Origin: an uncultured Roseburia sp. | GTDB taxonomy: Bacteria; Bacillota; Clostridia; Lachnospirales; Lachnospiraceae | Direction: 5' to 3' | NCBI GenBank assembly: GCA_905206195.1 | Contig: CAJLGN010000099.1 | Location: 1 to 6,117, forward strand | Length of the DNA stretch: 6,117 bases | In this document: piece by piece, positions 1-5,811 of the stretch | Numbering within the stretch: the first letter of the stretch is position 1 | How the letters are laid out: each line of letters starts with the position of its first letter | Made by a program: the position numbers and the translations under genes | Notes under the pieces: model-generated | Databases searched by the model: none | What the model saw: only the letters and a program-made list of their open reading frames with translations | What the model was told of the DNA's origin: nothing

Positions 1-101
1 TCGTTCGGCTCAAGAATCTTGATGAGAAAAAAACAGATCGATGTGATCACAAAAAGAGTGAAGAGCATCAGCAAAATCCGTTTCAACGTATATTTCCACA
101 T
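1..101 (-). CDS. ABC transporter permease, OppB/DppB type (N-terminal fragment)
   Basis: This is the start of an inner-membrane permease subunit of a peptide/nickel-type ABC importer, cut off by the window edge after 33 codons. The visible protein begins MWKYTLKRILLMLF and continues as one hydrophobic helix (about residues 9-28). The short basic start (KYTLKR) followed at once by transmembrane segment 1 and a charged end (KILEPN) is the characteristic opening of OppB/DppB proteins. The ATG at 101-99 follows an AAAGGAG ribosome binding site (112-106) with 4 bases between. It lies 201 bp downstream of the peptide-binding lipoprotein gene on the same strand, which is the oppA-oppB order of transporter operons. 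The gap contains a large RNA-type hairpin (126-263) and no convincing promoter, so co-transcription is inferred. The fragment is too short to exclude another permease subfamily such as nickel or dipeptide. Confidence 0.8.
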   Translation of the reverse strand, partial: MWKYTLKRILLMLFTLFVITSICFFLIKILEPN

Positions 102-125
102 AGTTCTCCTTTATCAAAGAGGCAA

Positions 126-263
126 GGCTGCCGCAAAATGCAAATTTCATCCTCTGCCCTGCACGACTTCAACGAGAAATGTCTCGATATAAATTTTAGC
201 CTTGGCTAACTCTCATTGAAATCGCACAGAAACAGAAGTTTCATGAAGCATTTTACGACAGCC
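126..263 (-). repeat. Long imperfect inverted repeat / RNA hairpin between binding-protein and permease genes
   Basis: Read as minus-strand RNA, this gap folds almost end to end. The outer arm 263-248 (GGCTGTCGTAAAATGC) pairs with 141-126 over 16 of 16 positions, with two G-U pairs. A middle arm 238-233 pairs with 156-151 (6 of 6, one G-U). An inner arm 229-210 pairs with 178-159 over 20 of 20 positions, with five G-U pairs. TTCAT (247-243) can also pair with ATGAA (150-146). The apex holds a small perfect hairpin, TTAGC-CAAG-GCTAA, at 209-196. The eight G-U pairs would all be A-C mismatches in plus-strand RNA, so the structure belongs to the transcript of the transporter operon. It ends 13 bases before the permease ribosome binding site. 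It could stabilise the upstream binding-protein mRNA, dampen permease expression, or be a small non-autonomous repeat element. No long U tract follows the outer stem, so it is not a standard terminator. Confidence 0.8.
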
Positions 264-302
264 TCTCCACAAATGCCAGATCTGTTCTGACAAAGTCCAG
301 GT

Positions 303-2798
303 CTACTCGTAGCTTAAGCTACCCTTTGCGCAGTAATCCTTCCATGCGGCGTCATCGTAATTATAAGTCATCAATCTGATACCGCCGTAGGCTGCAAATG
401 TATTGGCATCGGTGGTGGCATACTCCACCTTTTGAGAATACAGCAGCACATCCGTGCCCACACACACGGGCAGGGTCCGAAAACCACCCAGAAGTGCATT
501 CTCAAGTCTCGCAAGAATATGGAGCTTTGTCTCCACATCATCTGCGTAGGTGCCGCCAGCAACCGTTGACATCTGCCAGTCGAGATAAGTCTTCTCCAGC
601 GTCTCCTCACTGCCGTTTCCGTCAAAGTCATAGGTGATCGCAACGTTCTCAGTCGAAGGATCAAAGCCACACTCCAAAATCACTTCCTGCGCGGCATTGA
701 CATAAGTTCCAATGAGACCGTATGGATCATCGTAGCTGCTACTGCGGGAATAATAAGCCGCCTCGATCTTGCCATCACGAATTGCCTCCAGACGCCCACT
801 CTCCTGTGCCTTGATGCTGACAGTAATCTTCCCCTCAAATCCAGTCCCCTCGGTGGCAAGATTCACCTGGGACTGCATGTACTCTCCAAGTGCAGTGAGC
901 GCAGCTGTCTGAGCGTTGTTGTAAATATTGATCTGTATTTTTTCTCCATCGGTGTAAAGCCCGTTGGCCACAGCATACTCATAGGCCGCCTCAAAGCAGG
1001 CAGTCGCCTCCGTAATATCATAGCCAGTCACAGACTGGTAAGCGTCCTCCAGTGTCGCGTAGGTCTCACCCGCACCATAGCGGATGCCGTAAAGATCCGT
1101 AATAGCCTCCTTGGCCGCGTCGGTATCGCGATAGATGGAGTTCATGTCATTCTCCAAATCATAATAGTAATTCTCATTGATAAGGGCGTATGCCGGCTTT
1201 GAGCCTACCATGATACTCTTGCCGATGTCCGCGCGGTTTAAGCTGAGTGAGAGACCCTTGCGGAATTCCTGGATGGAGAGCACCCTCCGGTTGCCCTGAC
1301 CATCAGACTCAATATCCGCAAGCTTTTCCGCGTCACTGTTGAAAGCGATCTGCCAGATATTTCCGCCGGTTCTGGTCAGCAGATAATCGCTGAACTTATA
1401 CTTGTCAAGATCGGTGGACGCCAGGCGCACCTGGTCCAGATTCCCCTTCTCAAATTCCAAAAGCGCCGTCGACTGCTGATCGATGATCTGTGACACAATC
1501 CTGCTCGTCTGATACTGCCCCTCGTGATAGTTTGTCTTGTCCTCCTGATAGCCGTACCAGCTGTCATTTTTGGCGAAAACAAGCTCCTTATCCGTCTGAT
1601 ATGCCTCCAGCACGTAAGGGCCGTAAGCCATATAGTTTCCAGATGCAGTGCCATAATTTGTGACCTTCAGATCCCCCACATAGGAGAATCCCTCCTCATA
1701 ATAGGGGCGATAGACAATCCAATTGGTGCAGAGCAGATTCTTGACATCGCGAAGTGTCTGGGCATTCTCAAACACCAGCACAAACTTCAGATCACCGGTC
1801 GCAAAAATCCCCACCTCATCGAATGCCGTCTTTGCTGTGTCCGCCTCGCTGCTGACAGCGCAGAGATTGTACCATTCCCCCGCGTCCACACCCAGGCTTC
1901 CGACGTTGGATGTGAACACGCCGAGCGCCTCCTTCACCTGCTCCAGATTCTCGGCCGTCACAGGCACATAGCCACTGACATTTTCACGGAATCCATCACC
2001 GGAGAGCACTGCTGTAATATCCGTTCCGTTCTCATAATCACGGTCTGCAAAAAACAGGGAATAGATGGCGGTCTTAGGCTCCTCCTGCTTCATCTGATTC
2101 TCCGCAAGATCATGATAACTGGAGAGGGTGTGTGCTCCCTCCTCATCCAAAAAAGGGATGGCAGAGAGTGAAAAAAACAGCCTGTTCTCCGCCACAAACG
2201 CCGCAATCTCCTCGTCACTGTACACAGTTCCAACAGGAATCTTTGTATATTCTGCGTTATTTCCAATATAATAGTCCTTCGCCTTGTACAAGGCGGAGTC
2301 GCCCGTGTAATAGGCGGTCGCTTTCTTGTTTTGCATTTCGGTGTTCAAAAGCTGCTCCATAGACCATAAATAATCTTCTGCGGTGATTGCCTCTCCGTTG
2401 GCCCAGACTGCATCCGGATTGAGCGCAATCTCCCACGCTTTCCCGGTCTCCCCCTCCGAGATGCCGTATTTCTCCACATAATCTGCTGTGACATCCGCCG
2501 GGTCTCCCACAGCCATCTCGTCCACAAAACTGTAGTTCTCCAGATCATCAGCCAGACTTATCGCATACAGGCCCATCTCCGTGTAGCCCTGAACGTAAGA
2601 ATCTGCGTCCGAATCACCAATGTGGGGATTCCATGACACTGGCGCCTTGGAAATGTACTCATTATAAGTATAGAGCGCCCCATTCCGCGCCTCCGTCGTG
2701 ATTCCCGTGTCTGACTTCCCCTGTCCACAGCCCGTCACGCCAAAAAGCATGAGAGCCAGAGCAAAAGACAGCGTTCTCTTTTTTACGCTTTTTCTCAT
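303..2798 (-). CDS. Peptide ABC transporter substrate-binding lipoprotein, OppA-like (SBP family 5), unusually long
   Basis: This is the extracellular solute-binding component of an oligopeptide-type ABC importer, tethered to the outer face of the membrane. The 831-residue protein starts with a lipoprotein signal: basic RKSVKKR, a hydrophobic core at 10-19 and the lipobox VTGC with Cys24 as lipidation site. Family 5 landmarks appear in order: WANGEAITAEDYLWSMEQLL (132-151), AYGPYVLEAY with VFAKNDSWYG (391-416), the EFEKGNLDQVRL stretch (448-459), and FRKGLSLSLNRADIG (512-526). Family members are usually 500-600 residues. The surplus sits mainly between the TAED and GPY motifs (about 155-390), plus C-lobe material that includes an acidic DFDGNGS loop (724-730). 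The ATG at 2798 has GGAGGAGG (2810-2803) just upstream and a promoter at 2934-2906. A permease gene follows downstream. The ligand cannot be read from sequence; peptides are inferred from the family. Confidence 0.9.
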   Translation of the reverse strand: MRKSVKKRTLSFALALMLFGVTGCGQGKSDTGITTEARNGALYTYNEYISKAPVSWNPHIGDSDADSYVQGYTEMGLYAISLADDLENYSFVDEMAVGDPADVTADYVEKYGISEGETGKAWEIALNPDAVWANGEAITAEDYLWSMEQLLNTEMQNKKATAYYTGDSALYKAKDYYIGNNAEYTKIPVGTVYSDEEIAAFVAENRLFFSLSAIPFLDEEGAHTLSSYHDLAENQMKQEEPKTAIYSLFFADRDYENGTDITAVLSGDGFRENVSGYVPVTAENLEQVKEALGVFTSNVGSLGVDAGEWYNLCAVSSEADTAKTAFDEVGIFATGDLKFVLVFENAQTLRDVKNLLCTNWIVYRPYYEEGFSYVGDLKVTNYGTASGNYMAYGPYVLEAYQTDKELVFAKNDSWYGYQEDKTNYHEGQYQTSRIVSQIIDQQSTALLEFEKGNLDQVRLASTDLDKYKFSDYLLTRTGGNIWQIAFNSDAEKLADIESDGQGNRRVLSIQEFRKGLSLSLNRADIGKSIMVGSKPAYALINENYYYDLENDMNSIYRDTDAAKEAITDLYGIRYGAGETYATLEDAYQSVTGYDITEATACFEAAYEYAVANGLYTDGEKIQINIYNNAQTAALTALGEYMQSQVNLATEGTGFEGKITVSIKAQESGRLEAIRDGKIEAAYYSRSSSYDDPYGLIGTYVNAAQEVILECGFDPSTENVAITYDFDGNGSEETLEKTYLDWQMSTVAGGTYADDVETKLHILARLENALLGGFRTLPVCVGTDVLLYSQKVEYATTDANTFAAYGGIRLMTYNYDDAAWKDYCAKGSLSYE

Positions 2799-2810
2799 AT
2801 ATCCTCCTCC
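2799..2810 (-). promoter_or_regulatory. Strong ribosome binding site of the binding-protein gene
   Basis: GGAGGAGG (2810-2803) contains two overlapping GGAGG cores, 7 and 4 bases from the ATG at 2798. This near-perfect anti-16S match fixes the start codon and fits a highly translated binding protein. Confidence 0.85.
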
Positions 2811-2905
2811 ATAAGCTTTCTTTCTTCACAATCTTTTTCCGTATTCTCCCGTTTTCCCATAAATAAGATATGAATACTAGGTAATACAGATCAAAATACA
2901 ATTTT

Positions 2906-2934
2906 ATCTTACCATAATTTACATTACTTGACAA
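2906..2934 (-). promoter_or_regulatory. Sigma-A-type promoter of the binding-protein/permease operon
   Basis: On the minus strand, TTGTCA (2934-2929, 5 of 6 to the -35 consensus) is separated by exactly 17 bases from TAAGAT (2911-2906, 4 of 6 to the -10 consensus) in A/T-rich DNA. The start site would fall near 2899, giving a leader of about 100 nt before the ATG at 2798. The leader shows no riboswitch fold that I recognise. It lies downstream of the terminator at 3094-3052, so the transporter genes appear to be a separate transcription unit from the GGGtGRT operon. Confidence 0.65.
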
Positions 2935-2945
2935 CTTTTTCCTAA

Positions 2946-3052
2946 GAAGCTGTCGCAAAATTTTGCACCCTACAATTTTTCCTCTCTCACAATCGCCCAC
3001 GGAAACACAAAATTTGCGTTTCCACCTCTTGTCACGAAAAATCCCAGCGACA
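2946..3052. repeat. Intergenic palindromic region, possible repeat-element remnant
   Basis: The stretch between the GGGtGRT terminator and the transporter promoter codes for nothing convincing but is rich in symmetry. The plus strand has AGAAGCTGTCGCAAAATTTT at 2946-2964, including the perfect 12-bp palindrome GCAAAATTTTGC (2955-2966). A second palindrome at 3001-3023 (GGAAAC at one end, GTTTCC at the other) has one mismatch, which becomes a G-U pair in minus-strand RNA. The outer ends TGTCGC (2951-2956) and GCGACA (3047-3052) are inverted to each other. The left end shares the core GCTGTCGCAAAAT with the outer arm of the inverted repeat at 126-263. This could be a decayed copy of a dispersed palindromic element; the assignment is tentative. 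Confidence 0.45.
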
Positions 3053-3094
3053 AAAATAAGGGGTTCTCAAACCGAATATCGGCTTGAGAACCCC
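3052..3094 (-). terminator. Intrinsic terminator of the scaffold/GGGtGRT operon
   Basis: Minus-strand RNA has the arm GGGGTTCTCAAGCCGA (3094-3079) and the matching arm TCGGTTTGAGAACCCC (3075-3060). They pair over 16 positions with one G-U pair and a three-base loop, TAT. The hairpin is followed directly by the U-rich tail TTATTTTTG (3059-3051). On the plus strand the sequence after the hairpin (TATAAATAAG) is not U-rich and the wobble pair becomes an A-C mismatch, so the terminator acts on minus-strand transcripts. It lies about 30 bases after the GGGtGRT stop codon. Confidence 0.93.
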
Positions 3095-3123
3095 TATAAA
3101 TAAGTAATAATTGTTTTAATGCT

Positions 3124-4134
3124 TTAGCACTTGCCTGCTTTGTGAGCTTCCTCGATCGAAACTGCAACTGCGACCGTCGCGCCAACCATCGGATTATTTC
3201 CCATTCCGATCAGTCCCATCATCTCAACGTGCGCCGGCACAGAAGAAGAACCTGCGAACTGTGCGTCAGAGTGCATACGTCCCATAGTATCGGTCATACC
3301 GTAGGAAGCAGGACCTGCCGCCATATTATCCGGGTGAAGGGTACGTCCTGTACCACCGCCGGATGCCACTGAGAAATATTTCTTTCCCTGCTCGATGCAT
3401 TCTTTCTTGTATGTGCCTGCCACAGGATGCTGGAAGCGTGTCGGGTTCGTGGAGTTTCCCGTGATGGAAACGCCAACGTTCTCGTGATGCATGATTGCAA
3501 CACCCTCCTGCACATCATCTGCACCGTAGCATTTTACCGTTGCGCGAAGCCCTTTGGAATATGCCTTCTCATATACGACATTTAACTTTGCTCCCTTGTA
3601 GTCATACTTTGTCTCAACGAAAGTAAAGCCGTTGATACGGGAGATGATCTGTGCCGCGTCTTTTCCGAGACCATTCAAGATAACGCGGAGCGGTTTCTGC
3701 CGAACTTTGTTCGCTTTCTCGGCAATACCGATCGCACCCTCCGCGGCCGCGAAGGACTCATGTCCTGCCAGGAAGCAGAAGCACTCGGTCTCCTCCTCCA
3801 ACAGCATCTTTCCGAGGTTTCCATGTCCCAATCCCACTTTTCTGTGGTCGGCAACGGAGCCCGGGATACAGAATGCCTGGAGTCCCTCACCGATGGCTGC
3901 AGCGGCGTCAGCAGCTTTTGTGCATCCTTTTTTGATTGCGATCGCAGCACCCACAGTGTAAGCCCAGCAAGCGTTCTCAAAGCAGATCGGCTGGATTTTC
4001 TTTACCTGCTCGTACACGTCAAGCCCAGCGTCCTTTGTGATTTTCTCAGCTTCTTCAATGGAGCTGATGCCATAGCTGTTAAGCACAGCATTAATCTGGT
4101 CAATTCTTCTTTCATATGATTCAAATAAAGCCAT
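3124..4134 (-). CDS. GGGtGRT-family protein, function unknown
   Basis: This 336-residue protein carries the family's defining motif, GGGTGRT, at residues 259-265. It is followed by a highly ordered C-terminal part (LHPDNMAAGPASYGMTDTMG, then a Gly/Met-rich VEMMGLIGMGNNPMVGA). No signal peptide or membrane segment is evident, so it is probably cytoplasmic. Other conserved-looking stretches are the Ala-rich helix AADAAAAIGEGL (74-85), VADHRKVGLGHGNLGKMLLE (94-113) and LAGHESFAAAEGA (122-134). It has nine cysteines (51, 56, 71, 89, 118, 120, 202, 246, 336), including a Cys-Phe-Cys pair; a metal or Fe-S role is only a suggestion. The start at 4134 is chosen because AAAGGAG (4151-4145) stands 10 bases upstream. 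A longer reading to 4236 would run into the upstream gene and has basic, non-family sequence. It lies 25 bp after the Fe-S scaffold-like gene and ends at a strong terminator. The biochemical activity is unassigned. Confidence 0.92.
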   Translation of the reverse strand: MALFESYERRIDQINAVLNSYGISSIEEAEKITKDAGLDVYEQVKKIQPICFENACWAYTVGAAIAIKKGCTKAADAAAAIGEGLQAFCIPGSVADHRKVGLGHGNLGKMLLEEETECFCFLAGHESFAAAEGAIGIAEKANKVRQKPLRVILNGLGKDAAQIISRINGFTFVETKYDYKGAKLNVVYEKAYSKGLRATVKCYGADDVQEGVAIMHHENVGVSITGNSTNPTRFQHPVAGTYKKECIEQGKKYFSVASGGGTGRTLHPDNMAAGPASYGMTDTMGRMHSDAQFAGSSSVPAHVEMMGLIGMGNNPMVGATVAVAVSIEEAHKAGKC

Positions 4135-4151
4135 TATCTTCGTTCTCCTTT
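4135..4151 (-). promoter_or_regulatory. Ribosome binding site fixing the GGGtGRT start
   Basis: AAAGGAG (4151-4145) lies 10 bases upstream of the ATG at 4134-4132, inside the 25-bp gap after the scaffold gene's stop codon. It favours the MALFESYERR start over the in-frame upstream start at 4236, which lies within the preceding gene. Confidence 0.8.
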
Positions 4152-4159
4152 CCTTATCT

Positions 4160-4852
4160 TTACTCTTCACGCGGGTCGATGATCTTTGCAGCATCTTCCA
4201 CACGCCCGTACTGACCCTTTGCCTTCTCCCACGCATCGTTAGGAGTATCGCCTTTTTTGATGAAGTCAGTCATCTTGCCAAGGGAAACGAACTGATATCC
4301 GATAACTTCATTGTCCTCGTCGAGAGCGATTCCTGTCACATAGCCCTCCGCCATCTCTAAGTAACGAACACCCTTCGCTTTGGTAGCATACATCGTACCA
4401 ACCTGGGAGCGAAGTCCTTTTCCTAAATCCTCCAGACCTGCGCCGATCGGAAGTCCGTCGTCAGAGAACGCACTCTGAGTACGACCGTAAACGATCTGTA
4501 AGAATAACTCTCTCATAGCTGTATTGATTGCATCACAGACGAGGTCTGTGTTTAATGCTTCAAGAATGGTCTTTCCCTGCAGCACCTCGGCTGCCATAGC
4601 TGCGGAGTGTGTCATACCGGAACATCCGATAGTCTCCACCAACGCCTCTTCGATTACACCGTCCTTCACATTCAAGGAAAGCTTGCAGGCACCCTGCTGA
4701 GGAGCACACCAGCCCACACCGTGTGTAAAACCTGAGATATCCTCAATTTTTTTAGAATGAACCCATTTGCCTTCTTCCGGAATTGGAGCTGGTTCATGTG
4801 TTGCGCCTTTTGTAATCGGGCACATGTTTTCAACTTCCTTCGTGTAAATCAT
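4160..4852 (-). CDS. NifU/IscU-like iron-sulfur cluster scaffold homologue with long C-terminal extension
   Basis: This 230-residue cytoplasmic protein matches the N-terminal NifU/IscU scaffold domain over about residues 40-110. GACKLSLNVKDGVIEEALVE (54-73) and IGCSGMTHSAAMAAEVLQGK (75-94) correspond to the IscU segments with C-G-D and GCGSAIASS followed by GKT. Cys56 and Cys77 sit where the first two cluster-ligand cysteines of IscU are expected. Cys49 and Cys106 are further candidates, but the usual third site (HCS) is not recognisable. IscU proteins are about 125-150 residues; here some 100 extra residues follow, including LPIGAGLEDLGKGLRSQVGT (134-153). The ATG at 4852 is supported by AAAGGAG (4866-4860) 7 bases upstream; the internal Met10 has no such site. 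It is the first gene of an operon with the GGGtGRT gene. No cysteine desulfurase is nearby, so true cluster assembly is unproven. The 141-bp gap upstream shows no convincing promoter or terminator. Confidence 0.85.
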   Translation of the reverse strand: MIYTKEVENMCPITKGATHEPAPIPEEGKWVHSKKIEDISGFTHGVGWCAPQQGACKLSLNVKDGVIEEALVETIGCSGMTHSAAMAAEVLQGKTILEALNTDLVCDAINTAMRELFLQIVYGRTQSAFSDDGLPIGAGLEDLGKGLRSQVGTMYATKAKGVRYLEMAEGYVTGIALDEDNEVIGYQFVSLGKMTDFIKKGDTPNDAWEKAKGQYGRVEDAAKIIDPREE

Positions 4853-4993
4853 TTTAAGACTCCTTTCGCTTAACTATAGAAATGTATGTATGAAAAGTTT
4901 GTTACTCATTTAACATACCGGATTTATTCTCGCACATTTTGACGAAATAGTAAAGTACAAAATACGAGAAAAGATTCCTCTGAATGCGAGACA

Positions 4994-5671
4994 TCACTGC
5001 TCTCTGTCAAACTTTTCCACAATCTCGCTTCTGCTTTTATATATAAAAGATTCCGGTACGACCCCCCGCACAGAGGACAACGGATAAATATTGGAGTGGC
5101 GTCCGATCACCGTCCCCGGATTTAAGACAGAATTGCATCCAACCTCCACATAGTCGCCGACCAGCGCTCCTATTTTCTTTAATTTTGTTTTAATTTCTTC
5201 TTTCTTATCCTTTATTACGACTAGTGTTTTATCTGACTTTACATTGGATGTAATGGATCCCGCCCCCATATGCGATTTGTATCCCAAGATTGAATCCCCC
5301 ACATAATTGTAATGTGGCACCTGCACAGAATTGAATATAATTACATTTTTAAGCTCTGTCGAGTTGCCAATCACAGCATTCTTACCAACAATAGCACTGC
5401 CGCGCACAAATGCACAATGTCTTATTTCAGCATTTTCATCAATAATTAAGGGTCCATTTAAGAAAGCTGTAGGTGCAATCTTTGCACTTCTCGCCACCCA
5501 GACATCCTCGCTGCGCTGCTCAAAGCACTCTGCATCGAGCGTCGGGCCAAATGCTCTGATAAAGTCGCTGATTTTTGCAAGGGCCTCCCAGGGATAGATC
5601 AGGCCTTCAAACAAATCTTTTGCGATCGTCTCATTCAGGTCGTACAGATTTCTGATTTTTGCGTTTTCCAT
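4994..5671 (-). CDS. Left-handed beta-helix (hexapeptide repeat) protein, GlmU acetyltransferase-like
   Basis: This 225-residue soluble protein is made mostly of hexapeptide repeats that form a left-handed parallel beta-helix. After a helical start (1-50), repeats run from about 57 (VWVARSAKIAPTAFLNGPLI) through VGKNAVIGNSTELKNVIIFN to about 145, and again at 168-205 (ALVGDYVEVGCNSVLNPGTV). VPHYNYVGDSILGY (118-131) followed by MGAGSITSN (135-143) closely parallels the GlmU acetyltransferase domain, with His120 at the place of the catalytic His (His363 in E. coli GlmU). The uridylyltransferase half of GlmU is absent, so it cannot be a complete bifunctional GlmU. It may acetylate a sugar or sugar phosphate; database names such as UDP-GlcNAc pyrophosphorylase would be misleading. 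The ATG at 5671 is preferred because GAAGGA (5680-5675) precedes it; the upstream GTG at 5692 has no ribosome binding site. A promoter lies at 5766-5738. No clear terminator follows. Confidence 0.85.
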   Translation of the reverse strand: MENAKIRNLYDLNETIAKDLFEGLIYPWEALAKISDFIRAFGPTLDAECFEQRSEDVWVARSAKIAPTAFLNGPLIIDENAEIRHCAFVRGSAIVGKNAVIGNSTELKNVIIFNSVQVPHYNYVGDSILGYKSHMGAGSITSNVKSDKTLVVIKDKKEEIKTKLKKIGALVGDYVEVGCNSVLNPGTVIGRHSNIYPLSSVRGVVPESFIYKSRSEIVEKFDREQ

Positions 5672-5737
5672 TTTTCCTTCTTTCTTATACACGCGGATAT
5701 TTTCGGCGGTATATGTAAATAATATTATTTTTTCCTA

Positions 5738-5766
5738 ATTTTAAAACTTATCGCCAACTGTGTCCA
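5738..5766 (-). promoter_or_regulatory. Sigma-A-type promoter of the beta-helix acyltransferase-like gene
   Basis: On the minus strand TGGACA (5766-5761, 5 of 6 to TTGACA) and TAAAAT (5743-5738, 5 of 6 to TATAAT) are spaced by exactly 17 bases. Transcription would start near 5731 and give a leader of about 60 nt. That leader begins with the perfect 14-bp A/T palindrome AAATAATATTATTT at 5717-5730, which may be an operator or simply A/T-rich DNA. Confidence 0.65.
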
Positions 5767-5811
5767 TAAAAAATTTCAGGGATTCCACTGTCGCCGCCCT
5801 TTTCTGCCGCT

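Noticed and set aside
126..263. The large hairpin as an ordinary intrinsic terminator after the binding-protein gene
   Set aside because: The outer stem is followed by TTGCCTCTTTGATAAAGG rather than a U tract, and no promoter for the permease gene is visible downstream of it.
1524..2171. 215-codon open frame on the plus strand
   Set aside because: It lies wholly inside the binding-protein gene in antisense, has no ribosome binding site and no recognisable family sequence, whereas the minus-strand reading has clear family 5 motifs.
2662..3000. 112-codon minus-strand open frame across the binding-protein promoter and start
   Set aside because: It crosses the promoter and overlaps the strong start of the binding-protein gene in another frame; no family match or ribosome binding site.
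3632..4119. Plus-strand open frames of 109 and 119 codons
   Set aside because: Both are antisense to the GGGtGRT gene and show no family features; they arise from its codon composition.
4135..4236. 34-residue N-terminal extension of the GGGtGRT protein
   Set aside because: It overlaps the end of the scaffold-like gene, reads as basic low-similarity sequence and lacks a ribosome binding site, while the start at 4134 has AAAGGAG.
4873..4878. TATAGT as a -10 box for the scaffold/GGGtGRT operon
   Set aside because: No -35-like sequence stands 16-18 bases upstream, and the resulting leader would be only about 14 nt, barely covering the ribosome binding site.
5672..5692. GTG start at 5692 for the beta-helix protein
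   Set aside because: No ribosome binding site precedes it; GAAGGA directly before the ATG at 5671 is better placed, although its spacing is short.
5767..5811. Possible terminator after the acidic C-terminal fragment (GGGATTCC region followed by a run of six T on the minus strand)
   Set aside because: The only hairpin is very short with a mismatch and a two-base loop, and the T run overlaps the upstream edge of the predicted promoter; not strong enough to call.
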